From assembly GCA_910585665.1 (NCBI GenBank), contig CAJUFI010000099.1, forward strand, positions 1 through 8,348: a DNA stretch of 8,348 bases, given 5' to 3'. Origin of the DNA: an uncultured Acetatifactor sp. (lineage in GTDB: Bacteria; Bacillota; Clostridia; Lachnospirales; Lachnospiraceae). Below, piece by piece: positions 1-6,880 of this stretch (positions within the stretch are counted from its first letter, which is position 1; the number at the start of each line of letters is the position of its first letter). The position numbers were made by a program, and so were the translations under genes. Under the pieces are notes generated by a model. The model searched no databases, was not told the origin of the DNA, and saw only the letters and a program-made list of their open reading frames with translations.

Positions 1-52
1 AAAATAAATTTCAGCACTTTTCACAATGGCTTAATGGGGGGAGTGAACAGTA

Positions 53-88
53 ACTTCAAATGAAGTAATATTTTGCAGAAAAGCAAAA
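53..88. promoter_or_regulatory. Two short dyads upstream of the iorA promoter (possible operator)
   Basis: Two inverted repeats lie just upstream of the -35 box. The first is ACTTCA (53-58) and TGAAGT (61-66) with a 2-nt spacer. The second is TTTTGC (71-76) and GCAAAA (83-88) with a 6-nt loop, and its AT-rich flanks extend the imperfect symmetry to the edge of the -35 box. The placement would suit a regulator binding site. The region is AT-rich, so chance symmetry is a real alternative, and no known operator is recognised. Confidence 0.25.
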
Positions 89-92
89 AATA

Positions 93-121
93 TTGACATG
101 CCAGGAGAAGTACTTTAAAAT
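93..121 (+). promoter_or_regulatory. Sigma-A type promoter, probably for iorAB
   Basis: A perfect -35 box TTGACA (93-98) is followed by a 17-nt spacer and a -10 box TAAAAT (116-121), one base from the TATAAT consensus. Transcription would begin near 128 and run toward iorA, giving a leader of about 330 nt before the GTG start at 458. No other gene lies between. The boxes and spacing are seen directly; assignment to iorAB is inferred from direction and position. Confidence 0.65.
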
Positions 122-177
122 GATGAAATAACATCCCAGGAAATAAATTATACAATTTACCATAATTGCATCTGCTT

Positions 178-279
178 AGGAACTGTCGGAAAATAACTGA
201 TGCAACTTGTTTAGGTGAAAGCCCAGAAATACAACGAAAACAGCTATAAACTCGCATCAGTTATTTGTAGACAATTCCT
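178..279. mobile_element. 102-bp mini inverted-repeat element (MITE-like), no cargo
   Basis: The left arm is 178-203 and the right arm is 254-279, inverted. Each arm reads AGGAA(C/T)TGTC, three variable bases, then AAATAACTGATGC from outside to inside. The two arms match at 22 of 26 positions, with about 50 nt between them. The same arm bounds the 994-bp cassette at 5913-6906, so this is a repeated family rather than a chance hairpin. TTA occurs immediately outside GGAA on the left (177-179, counting TTA up to the inner A at 178 as shared) and immediately after TTCC on the right (279-281), which could be a 3-bp target duplication. There is no room for a transposase. In RNA it would fold into a long stem in the iorA leader. 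Confidence 0.6.
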
Positions 280-317
280 TATGCCCATATGCGGTTGGTG
301 CTGGCAGGGCATAAACA

Positions 318-443
318 GACGCGGAACTGGAGAACAGCGGCTGCCCCGTCCGGTAGCCCAGAGTACTTACGGACGCATATCTTTTGCGGCCGGAAATACT
401 CTGCCCATGTTTGGGTATTGGGCGGGGCGGACGCGGAACTGGA
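318..443. repeat. 14-bp direct repeat in the iorA leader
   Basis: GACGCGGAACTGGA occurs at 318-331 and again at 430-443, the second copy ending three bases before the AGGAGG ribosome binding site of iorA. Each copy is preceded by a TGCCCAT (282-288 and 402-408), so the two stretches may be diverged copies of a unit of roughly 42-50 nt. The role is unknown. Confidence 0.45.
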
Positions 444-457
444 ATAGGAGGAAAATC

Positions 458-2317
458 GTGTCAGAGAAGAAGATACTGCTCGGCAATGAAGCCATAGCGA
501 GAGGCGCTTACGAGGCGGGAGTGCGTGTGTCCGCGGCTTACCCCGGCACGCCCAGCACAGAAATCAGCGAAGCAATCGCAAAATATGAGGAAGTCTATGC
601 CGAATGGTCCCCTAATGAGAAAGTAGCGGCGGAAGTGGCCATCGGCGCCTCTATCGCCGGAGCGCGCTCCATGTGCAGCATGAAGCATGTGGGGGTGAAC
701 GTAGCTGCAGACCCGCTGTTCACGGCAGCTTACGCCGGAGTGGGCGGCGGCATGGTGGTAGTGGCTGCGGACGACCCCGGAATGTACAGCTCCCAGAACG
801 AACAGGACAGCCGCATGATAGCCAGGGCGGCCATGATCCCCGTGCTGGAGCCCTCGGACAGCGCGGAGGCCAGGGAATTCACGAAATTCGCCTTTGACTT
901 AAGCGAGGAGTACGACACCCCGGTGATGGTGCGCTCCACCACCAGGCTCTCCCATTCCCAGGGAATCGTGGAGTTGGAAGAGAGGACGGAGAAGGAGCCT
1001 TTCCCCTATGAGCGCAATATAGCGAAATATGTCATGATGCCGGGAAATGCCATCAAGCGCCATCTCGTGGTGGAGAAGCGGATGAAGAAGCTGGCGGAGG
1101 ACGCCTGCACCCTGCCCATAAATCGCGCGGAGTACAGGGACTTGTCCGTGGGCTTCATCACCAGCGGAATTCCGTACCAATATGTACGGGAAGCCATGCC
1201 CGAAGCCAGCGTGCTGAAACTGGGCCTGGTGCACCCCCTTCCCAGGAAGCTGATTGAAGAATTTGCCGCCAAAGTAGAGCGGCTGTACATATTTGAAGAA
1301 TTGGAACCGGTCATCGAAGAACAGGTGAAGTCCTGGGGCATCCTGAAGGCCGTGGGCAAGGAAATCTTCACCGTCCAGGGAGAATACAGCGCCAACATGA
1401 TTCGGACGCGCGTCCCCGAAATGAAATCACAGAAAAACGCCGACTTCCAGGCACAGGATGCAGAATCGCAGCAGACTGTCGGCTTCAGTCAGGAGCTGGA
1501 AGCGGAGCGAGCCATGAAAGCGTGTCCGGACACAGCTCAGGAGAGAGACATTGCGCCGGCACAGGTACCGGCCAGGCCGCCCATCCTGTGCCCCGGCTGC
1601 CCTCACCGCAGCGTATACTCCGTGCTGAACCGCCTGAAGATTCACGCGGCCGGCGACATCGGCTGTTACACCCTGGGGGCGGTGGCGCCTTTGGGCGTGG
1701 TGGACACCACAATCTGCATGGGCTCCAGCATCAGCACCCTCCACGGAATGGAGAAGGCCAGAGGGAAGGAATATATCCGCAACTGGGTGGCAGTGATTGG
1801 GGATTCTACGTTTATGCATACAGGAATCAACTCCCTGATGAACATGGTCTATAACCAGTCCTGCGGTACCGTGGTGATATTGGACAATTCCACCACAGGC
1901 ATGACAGGCCATCAGGATCATGCGGCTACGGGCAAGACCCTGAAAGGGGAAGTAGTCCCCGCCATCAACATCACGAATCTGTGCCGCTCTCTGGGAATCG
2001 AACATGTGTATGAAATCAGCGCCTTCGATTTGGAGGGACTGACCGAGGCTTTCCAGCGGGAGACGAAACGGGATGCCGTGTCGGTCATCATCACGAAAGC
2101 GCCCTGTGTGCTGCTCAAGGGAGTCGCTTTCCCGGATAAATGCGTGCCGGTACCGGAGAAATGCAGGAAATGCGGAGCCTGCCTGCGTCCCGGCTGCCCG
2201 GCCTTGACTAGAAATGGGGACGGAACCATAAGCATCGACGAGACCATGTGCAACGGCTGCGGGCTGTGTGAGAAACTGTGTAAATTTGACGCCATCAAGC
2301 GTGAGAAAAAGTCATGA
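458..2317 (+). CDS. iorA: Indolepyruvate:ferredoxin oxidoreductase, alpha subunit (IorA)
   Basis: This is the large subunit of the cytoplasmic enzyme that oxidatively decarboxylates indolepyruvate and other aryl pyruvates with CoA to aryl-acetyl-CoA, CO2 and reduced ferredoxin. The GTG at 458 is chosen because AGGAGG (446-451) sits 6 nt upstream; it gives 619 residues, normal for IorA. Visible features in order: the N-terminal thiamine-enzyme domain with GNEAIARG (9-16) and YPGTPSTE (28-35); the CPGCPH motif (378-383); the thiamine-diphosphate/Mg site with GDS (448-450) and N477; and a C-terminal two-cluster ferredoxin domain with cysteines 569, 572, 575, 580 and 598, 601, 604, 608, suited to two 4Fe-4S clusters. 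A poorly conserved, Gln/Glu/Ala-rich linker of about 50 residues (near 323-374) precedes CPGCPH. iorB follows after 95 nt. Aryl-pyruvate specificity is inferred from family resemblance. Confidence 0.95.
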   Translation: MSEKKILLGNEAIARGAYEAGVRVSAAYPGTPSTEISEAIAKYEEVYAEWSPNEKVAAEVAIGASIAGARSMCSMKHVGVNVAADPLFTAAYAGVGGGMVVVAADDPGMYSSQNEQDSRMIARAAMIPVLEPSDSAEAREFTKFAFDLSEEYDTPVMVRSTTRLSHSQGIVELEERTEKEPFPYERNIAKYVMMPGNAIKRHLVVEKRMKKLAEDACTLPINRAEYRDLSVGFITSGIPYQYVREAMPEASVLKLGLVHPLPRKLIEEFAAKVERLYIFEELEPVIEEQVKSWGILKAVGKEIFTVQGEYSANMIRTRVPEMKSQKNADFQAQDAESQQTVGFSQELEAERAMKACPDTAQERDIAPAQVPARPPILCPGCPHRSVYSVLNRLKIHAAGDIGCYTLGAVAPLGVVDTTICMGSSISTLHGMEKARGKEYIRNWVAVIGDSTFMHTGINSLMNMVYNQSCGTVVILDNSTTGMTGHQDHAATGKTLKGEVVPAINITNLCRSLGIEHVYEISAFDLEGLTEAFQRETKRDAVSVIITKAPCVLLKGVAFPDKCVPVPEKCRKCGACLRPGCPALTRNGDGTISIDETMCNGCGLCEKLCKFDAIKREKKS

Positions 2318-2412
2318 CAGGGGCGTGAAATGCCGAACGGCCAGAGGACGCTTCCTTTGCCGGGCATTTGTCGGGCGCTTTTGGCAGCAGGCGATAGGGC
2401 AGGAGGATAGAT

Positions 2413-3009
2413 ATGAGCGTAAAGAATATAATGATAGTAGGCGTAGGGGGACAGGGGACGCTTCTGACCAGCCGGATTCTGGGGAATCTGGCAATCCACA
2501 CAGGTTTCGACGTAAAACTGTCCGAAGTCCACGGCATGGCCCAGCGGGGCGGCAGCGTGGTGACTTTTGTCCGGTACGGGGAGCAGGTGGCGGAGCCCAT
2601 TGTGGAGGAGGGATGCGCGGACGTGCTGATAGCCTTCGAGCGGCTGGAAGCCTTGCGGTATCTGCATTTCCTGAAAAAGGACGGAGTGGTCATCGTCAAT
2701 GACTGGCGCATCGACCCCATCACGGTAGTGACCGGAACGGCTCAGTATCCGGAGGGAATCCTGGATACCCTCCGGGCCGCCAGGAAGACCGTGGCGGTAA
2801 AAGCCACAGAGAAATCCATGGAAATGGGCGCCCCCAAGGCCTTTAATGTGGTGGTGCTGGGCGCTGCCGCCAGATATGTGGGATTTGAGAAAGAGGACTG
2901 GCTCAAGGTGATAGAGCAGACTGTCCCGCCCAAGACCGTGGAGGTGAACCGGAGGGCCTTTGAGGAAGGATATCGGATGGAGGGCAGCCCGGAGTCACTT
3001 TGCAGGTAA
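2413..3009 (+). CDS. iorB: Indolepyruvate:ferredoxin oxidoreductase, beta subunit (IorB)
   Basis: This is the small subunit that pairs with IorA; it belongs to the gamma-domain family of pyruvate/2-oxoacid:ferredoxin oxidoreductases. The 198-residue length is typical. The N-terminus has the glycine-rich GVGGQGTLL (10-18), followed by the family hallmark EVHGMAQRGGSV (38-49). The ATG at 2413 is preceded by AGGAGG (2401-2406) with a 6-nt spacer. There is no signal peptide or membrane segment. The gap of 95 nt after iorA has a weak stem (AAATGCC 2328-2334 with GGCATTT 2363-2369) but no T-tract, so co-transcription with iorA is expected. A strong terminator lies about 45 nt after the stop. An aryl-CoA ligase gene often accompanies iorAB in anaerobes; none follows here. 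Confidence 0.95.
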   Translation: MSVKNIMIVGVGGQGTLLTSRILGNLAIHTGFDVKLSEVHGMAQRGGSVVTFVRYGEQVAEPIVEEGCADVLIAFERLEALRYLHFLKKDGVVIVNDWRIDPITVVTGTAQYPEGILDTLRAARKTVAVKATEKSMEMGAPKAFNVVVLGAAARYVGFEKEDWLKVIEQTVPPKTVEVNRRAFEEGYRMEGSPESLCR

Positions 3010-3023
3010 TCTGAAAAAGTTCT

Positions 3024-3052
3024 TTTACAAACACAATATTTTGTGCTAGAAT
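3024..3052 (+). promoter_or_regulatory. Extended -10 promoter, probably for mutS
   Basis: TTTACA (3024-3029) is separated by exactly 17 nt from TAGAAT (3047-3052), and the -10 box is preceded by TGC, the extended -10 signature. The start of transcription would fall near 3058-3060, inside the left arm of the terminator hairpin that begins at 3053. mutS is the next gene, about 115 nt downstream. Boxes are seen directly; activity is inferred. Confidence 0.55.
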
Positions 3053-3090
3053 AAAGGCAAATGTACAGATTGTGGTACATTTGCCTTTTT
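3053..3090 (+). terminator. Rho-independent terminator after iorB
   Basis: A perfect 14-bp stem (AAAGGCAAATGTAC at 3053-3066 with GTACATTTGCCTTT at 3075-3088) has an 8-nt loop and runs into TTTTT (3086-3090). It would end the iorAB transcript about 80 nt after the iorB stop. The left arm directly abuts the -10 box of the putative mutS promoter. Confidence 0.85.
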
Positions 3091-3101
3091 CAGGAAGAAA
3101 A

Positions 3102-3141
3102 CTGTCCAGGCCTCTGAGAGAACCGCCTGCGGGCAGGACAG
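3102..3141 (+). other. Possible stem in the mutS leader
   Basis: CTGTCC (3102-3107) is complementary to GGACAG (3136-3141), and GGC (3109-3111) can pair with GCC (3125-3127) inside it. A competing small hairpin, CCTGC (3126-3130) with GCAGG (3133-3137), overlaps the right arm. No T-tract follows. The structure may be incidental. Confidence 0.25.
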
Positions 3142-3172
3142 ATACAAAAGTGACAGAACAGGAGCGAAGGAC

Positions 3173-5854
3173 ATGCCCGAACAAATCGAACAGATTCCTG
3201 CCGGAGAGCTGACCCCCATGATGCAGCAGTACATAGAGACGAAAAAACAATATGCGGACTGCATCCTTTTTTACCGTCTGGGGGATTTTTATGAAATGTT
3301 TTTTCAGGACGCCCTGACCGTGTCTAAAGAGTTGGAGATCACCCTGACGGGAAAGTCCTGCGGGCTGGAGGAGAGGGCTCCCATGTGCGGCGTCCCTTAT
3401 CATGCCGTGGAAGGATATTTGACCAAACTGGTCAACAAAGGCTACAAGGTGGCCATCTGCGAACAGATGGAAGACCCCAAGCAGGCCAAGGGGCTGGTGA
3501 AGCGCGACGTCATCCGCATCGTGACCCCCGGCACCAATCTGAACCTCCAGTCCCTGGAGGAATCCAAGAACAATTTCCTCATGTGCATCGCCTATATGCC
3601 AGCCAAAATCGGCATTTCCGTGGCGGACGTCACCACTGGGGATTATTATCTGACCGAGGTGGAGGATCTGCGGAAACTGAACGATGAGCTGATGAAATAT
3701 GAGCCCTCGGAGATTATCTGCAACGAAGCCTTCCTGGTCAGCGGCTTCGATGTGGAGGGGCTGCGGGGGAAATACCATATTTCCGTCAATACTCTGGAAC
3801 CCCATCTGTTCGATGATGATAACTGCAAAAAGCTGCTGCTGCGGCATTTCCGTGTGAACACCCTGATTGGCTTAGGGATAGAGGACTTCCCCGTAGGCCT
3901 GACGGCTGCGGGAGCGCTTCTGCAGTACCTTTACGATACCCAGAAGACGGACTTGGCCCATTTCACCCATCTCTATCCTTACCTGACCAACAAATATATG
4001 CTGCTGGACAGCTCTACCAGGCGGAATCTGGAGCTGACAGAGACTTTGCGGGAGAAGCAGAAGCGCGGTTCCCTTCTCTGGGTGCTGGACAAGACCAAGA
4101 CAGCCATGGGGGGAAGGCTACTGCGCAGCATGCTGGAGCAGCCCCTGATCGACAAGTCTGAGATGGAAAAGCGGCTGGACGCCCTGGAGGAACTCAGCGG
4201 CGAGAGCGTCTCCAGGGATGAAATCCGGGAATACCTGAACCCCGTCTACGATCTGGAGCGGCTGCTGAGCAAGGTCACCTACAAGACGGCCAATCCCCGG
4301 GACTTCATCGCATTCCGGAACTCCCTGGAGATGCTTCCGGCGATCAAGATGGTGCTGAAAGGGTTTTCCGGTCAGGAATTGAAGGACATCGACACACATA
4401 TGGACGACCTGCAGGATATCTTCCAATTGATCCAGGCCTCCATCGAGGATGACCCGCCGGTGACCATCCGGGAAGGCGGCATGATCAAGGACGGCTTCGA
4501 CGAGACTGTGGACACCCTCCGCAGCGCCAAGCGGGACGGGAAGCAGTGGCTGGCCCAGCTGGAGGAGCAGGACAGGGAGCGGACCGGCATCAAGAATCTG
4601 CGGATCAAATACAACAAGGTCTTCGGCTACTATTTCGAGGTGACCAATTCCTACAAGAACCTGGTGCCGGAGGACTATATCCGCAAGCAGACCCTGGCCA
4701 ACGCGGAGCGGTACACCACGCCGAAGCTGAAGGAGTTAGAGGACACTATCTTAAACGCCGAGGACAAGCTGACCACTTTGGAGTACGAACTGTTCTGCAA
4801 GATTCGGGACTCTATCGCCATGGAGTTGGACAGGATACAGACCACTGCGAAAGCGGTGGCGAAGCTGGACGTGTACGCCTCCCTGTCGCTGGTGTCGGAG
4901 CGGAACCGCTATGTGCGCCCGAAGCTGAATGAAAAGGGCCTCATCGACATCAAGGACGGGCGGCACCCTGTGGTGGAACAGATGATCGACAACGACATGT
5001 TCATCGCCAATGACACATTCCTGGACAACAACAAGCACTGCATCAGCATCATCACCGGCCCCAACATGGCGGGAAAGTCCACTTACATGCGCCAGACCGC
5101 GCTGATCGTGCTGATGGCCCAGGTGGGGTGCTTCGTGCCCGCGGGGAGCGCCAACATTGGCATCGTGGACCGTATCTTCACCAGAGTGGGGGCCTCCGAT
5201 GATTTGGCCAGCGGCCAGTCCACGTTCATGGTGGAGATGAACGAGGTGGCCAATATTCTGCGGAACGCTACATCGGACAGCCTGCTGATTCTGGACGAAA
5301 TCGGCAGGGGCACCTCCACCTTTGACGGGCTGAGCATTGCCTGGGCCGTCATCGAGCACATCAGCAACCGCAAGCTCCTGGGGGCCAAGACGCTGTTCGC
5401 CACCCATTACCATGAGCTCACGGAGCTGGAAGGCAAGATGAACAATGTGAACAATTACTGCATCGCCGTGAAGGAGCGGGGGGACGACATCGTGTTCCTG
5501 CGCAAGATCATCAAGGGCGGCGCGGACCGCAGCTACGGCATCCAGGTGGCCAAGCTGGCCGGGGTGCCGGACATGGTGATTGACCGGGCCAAGGAGATTG
5601 CGGAGCAGCTGACGGACAACGATGTCATAGAGAAGATTCAGAACATCACCGTGGACGTAAAGGAGACAAAGACGAAGAAGCAGCCCAAGCTGGACGAAGT
5701 GGAGCTGTCCCAGATGTCCCTGTTCGACACGGTGAAGGACGAGGACGTGCTGAAGGAGCTGATGGAAATCGAGGTGAACGCTTTGGCACCCATCGACGCC
5801 CTGAATGTGCTTTACCGGCTGCAGAATAAACTGAAGAACCGGTGGCGCGGGTAA
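3173..5854 (+). CDS. mutS: DNA mismatch repair protein MutS
   Basis: This cytoplasmic ATPase binds base mismatches and small loops and recruits MutL. The 893 residues fit full-length MutS1. The N-terminal mismatch-binding domain has GDFYEM (37-42), with the mismatch-stacking Phe39 and Glu41. The C-terminal ABC-type ATPase has Walker A GPNMAGKST (629-637), Walker B LLILDE ending at Asp708-Glu709, the following GRGTST, and the ATHYHE loop with His745. Near the C-terminus QMSLF (847-851) matches the QxxLF type of beta-clamp binding motif. The ATG at 3173 has AGGAG (3160-3164) 8 nt upstream. The gene has its own candidate promoter at 3024-3052. In related bacteria mutL commonly follows directly; here an inverted-repeat-bounded segment separates them. 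No key residue is missing. Confidence 0.98.
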   Translation: MPEQIEQIPAGELTPMMQQYIETKKQYADCILFYRLGDFYEMFFQDALTVSKELEITLTGKSCGLEERAPMCGVPYHAVEGYLTKLVNKGYKVAICEQMEDPKQAKGLVKRDVIRIVTPGTNLNLQSLEESKNNFLMCIAYMPAKIGISVADVTTGDYYLTEVEDLRKLNDELMKYEPSEIICNEAFLVSGFDVEGLRGKYHISVNTLEPHLFDDDNCKKLLLRHFRVNTLIGLGIEDFPVGLTAAGALLQYLYDTQKTDLAHFTHLYPYLTNKYMLLDSSTRRNLELTETLREKQKRGSLLWVLDKTKTAMGGRLLRSMLEQPLIDKSEMEKRLDALEELSGESVSRDEIREYLNPVYDLERLLSKVTYKTANPRDFIAFRNSLEMLPAIKMVLKGFSGQELKDIDTHMDDLQDIFQLIQASIEDDPPVTIREGGMIKDGFDETVDTLRSAKRDGKQWLAQLEEQDRERTGIKNLRIKYNKVFGYYFEVTNSYKNLVPEDYIRKQTLANAERYTTPKLKELEDTILNAEDKLTTLEYELFCKIRDSIAMELDRIQTTAKAVAKLDVYASLSLVSERNRYVRPKLNEKGLIDIKDGRHPVVEQMIDNDMFIANDTFLDNNKHCISIITGPNMAGKSTYMRQTALIVLMAQVGCFVPAGSANIGIVDRIFTRVGASDDLASGQSTFMVEMNEVANILRNATSDSLLILDEIGRGTSTFDGLSIAWAVIEHISNRKLLGAKTLFATHYHELTELEGKMNNVNNYCIAVKERGDDIVFLRKIIKGGADRSYGIQVAKLAGVPDMVIDRAKEIAEQLTDNDVIEKIQNITVDVKETKTKKQPKLDEVELSQMSLFDTVKDEDVLKELMEIEVNALAPIDALNVLYRLQNKLKNRWRG

Positions 5855-5912
5855 GGGATTGATTGAACTGGTCTTGATTGACTCATCTGGTCATCCCTGG
5901 AGCATCCTCTTT

Positions 5913-5938
5913 AGGAATTGTCAGAAAATAACTGATGC
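5913..5938 (+). repeat. Left terminal inverted repeat of the mutS-mutL cassette
   Basis: It reads AGGAATTGTC, then AGA, then AAATAACTGATGC. The last 13 bases are identical in all four copies found in the window (178-203, 254-279, 5913-5938, 6881-6906). A 9-bp inverted repeat, ATCTGGTCA (5885-5893) with TGACCAGAT (5946-5954), brackets this arm. Confidence 0.75.
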
Positions 5939-6109
5939 TTTTCGTTGACCAGATTTTGGAATGGTTTCAGCAGGAAGCCAGAAGGGATACATAAAAATGC
6001 AGGGTATTGCTTCAAAAGTGAGCAGGACGCACTTGCGAAAGGCGCTCGGAATTGCGGGATAATGGGAGAAACAGAGCATAAATCGGAATAAGTGAAGGAG
6101 AATTTTTAT

Positions 6110-6865
6110 ATGACAATAGAGGAATGCAGAAAATATCTTCCCGATGGTTGGACAGAAATCATTCAACAAGACCCCTTGCTAATGGAAATTTTTGAAGAAC
6201 ATGAATATGATTTGGAGAAGGAAGCTGTTCCGCCTTTTCTTTTTCAGGCTTTGCGTGGCGGTAATCTTGAGCGCCTGCGCCCTATTCTTTCCCTATATGG
6301 ACAACCTGGACTGGAAATGCTGCAGGGGCTTTTGGAAATTGATGAAATAAGCAAAGATACCGCGGAAGTTCAGCTACCGGATGGACAGACGGCTTATGCC
6401 GCATATTTCTTTGCCCGATTTTCAACAGATAACAGGCAGGCTGCGGAGAATGCCGCACGAGCCTATATCAAAAATATAAATCGTGTTTTTGTGGAAGAGT
6501 TTGAGGAAGATGCCCCACTGGATGAGAATGCCGAAATAGAAATTCTCTCCGGACAAGCGGGAAAAGACTTTATAACAGAAGCCAATCAGAACTGGGCCAC
6601 AGAAGAAAATGAAGCAACAGAGATGGAGGAAGATTTGCGGGATTGGTGCTGTTATATGCAGCACAGAGAGGGCTGCGGGGATATTGCACTGATGTCCGAG
6701 GCGCTGTACCATATCAGCTGCGATTATCTGCTGTCACACTATCTCCAGTGGTCTATGTATGATACGAAGCAGGAAAATCCTTTCCGTCCTTACTTCGAAC
6801 TTTGGAAGATGGGGCTGCAGATTTATTTCCCGGGGCGTGGGCGCGTGGTGTTGGTAGAATACTGA
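6110..6865 (+). CDS. Unrecognised acidic protein carried by the inverted-repeat cassette
   Basis: The product is 251 residues and I recognise no family. The ATG at 6110 is chosen because AAGGAG (6095-6100) lies 9 nt upstream; a GTG in frame at 6092 overlaps that site and is unlikely. The protein has many more acidic than basic residues, with an especially acidic stretch around 128-145 and another around 165-177, just before the DWCC motif (Asp178 to Cys181). The C-terminal third is rich in Trp and Tyr. There is no signal peptide, membrane segment, zinc-binding cysteine set or nucleotide-binding loop, so a soluble cytoplasmic protein is likely. Lower GC than mutS and mutL and its enclosure by inverted repeats suggest it arrived separately. 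It resembles small acidic immunity-type proteins only in general character, so no function is assigned. A weak promoter (TTGCGA 6033-6038, GATAAT 6058-6063, 19-nt spacer) is possible; read-through from mutS is equally likely. Confidence 0.8.
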   Translation: MTIEECRKYLPDGWTEIIQQDPLLMEIFEEHEYDLEKEAVPPFLFQALRGGNLERLRPILSLYGQPGLEMLQGLLEIDEISKDTAEVQLPDGQTAYAAYFFARFSTDNRQAAENAARAYIKNINRVFVEEFEEDAPLDENAEIEILSGQAGKDFITEANQNWATEENEATEMEEDLRDWCCYMQHREGCGDIALMSEALYHISCDYLLSHYLQWSMYDTKQENPFRPYFELWKMGLQIYFPGRGRVVLVEY

Positions 6866-6880
6866 CAATTGCTATCACTT

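Larger units (their letters stand above)
122..457 (+). promoter_or_regulatory. Long gene-free leader of iorA
   Basis: There is no convincing gene in 1-457. An open frame continues upstream of iorA to 215, but it runs through the inverted-repeat element and has no ribosome binding site, so I read this stretch as untranslated leader. Contents: the mini-element 178-279, a diverged repeat whose ends are TGCCCAT (282-288, 402-408) and GACGCGGAACTGGA (318-331, 430-443), a small stem ATGCCC/GGGCAT (281-286/307-312), and a stem CGTCCG/CGGACG (347-352/370-375). I do not recognise a T-box or a known riboswitch. A cis-regulatory RNA is possible but unproven. Confidence 0.4.

Noticed and set aside
215..457. 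An N-terminal extension of IorA by 81 residues from an ATG at 215
   Set aside because: It reads through the inverted-repeat element, lacks a ribosome binding site and lies ahead of the conserved IorA N-terminus. The GTG at 458 has AGGAGG at ideal spacing.
395..457. T-box-like leader upstream of iorA
   Set aside because: The stretch around 421-440 is G-rich and contains GCGGAAC, but the conserved T-box bulge sequence and an antiterminator/terminator pair are not present.
2903..3847. A 314-residue open frame on the - strand
   Set aside because: It spans the iorB end, the terminator, the promoter and the mutS start, and is the complement of a well-supported gene; its length is explained by GC-rich codon use in mutS.
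4751..5413. A 220-residue open frame on the - strand within mutS
   Set aside because: It lies entirely opposite the MutS ATPase domain, shows His-rich shadow composition and has no recognisable domain.
5855..5912. Terminator after mutS
   Set aside because: There is no GC-rich stem followed by a T-tract; only partial short direct repeats are visible, so read-through is more likely.
6092..6109. GTG at 6092 as the start of the cassette gene
   Set aside because: The codon overlaps the AAGGAG that serves the ATG at 6110, and nothing resembling a ribosome binding site is placed for 6092.
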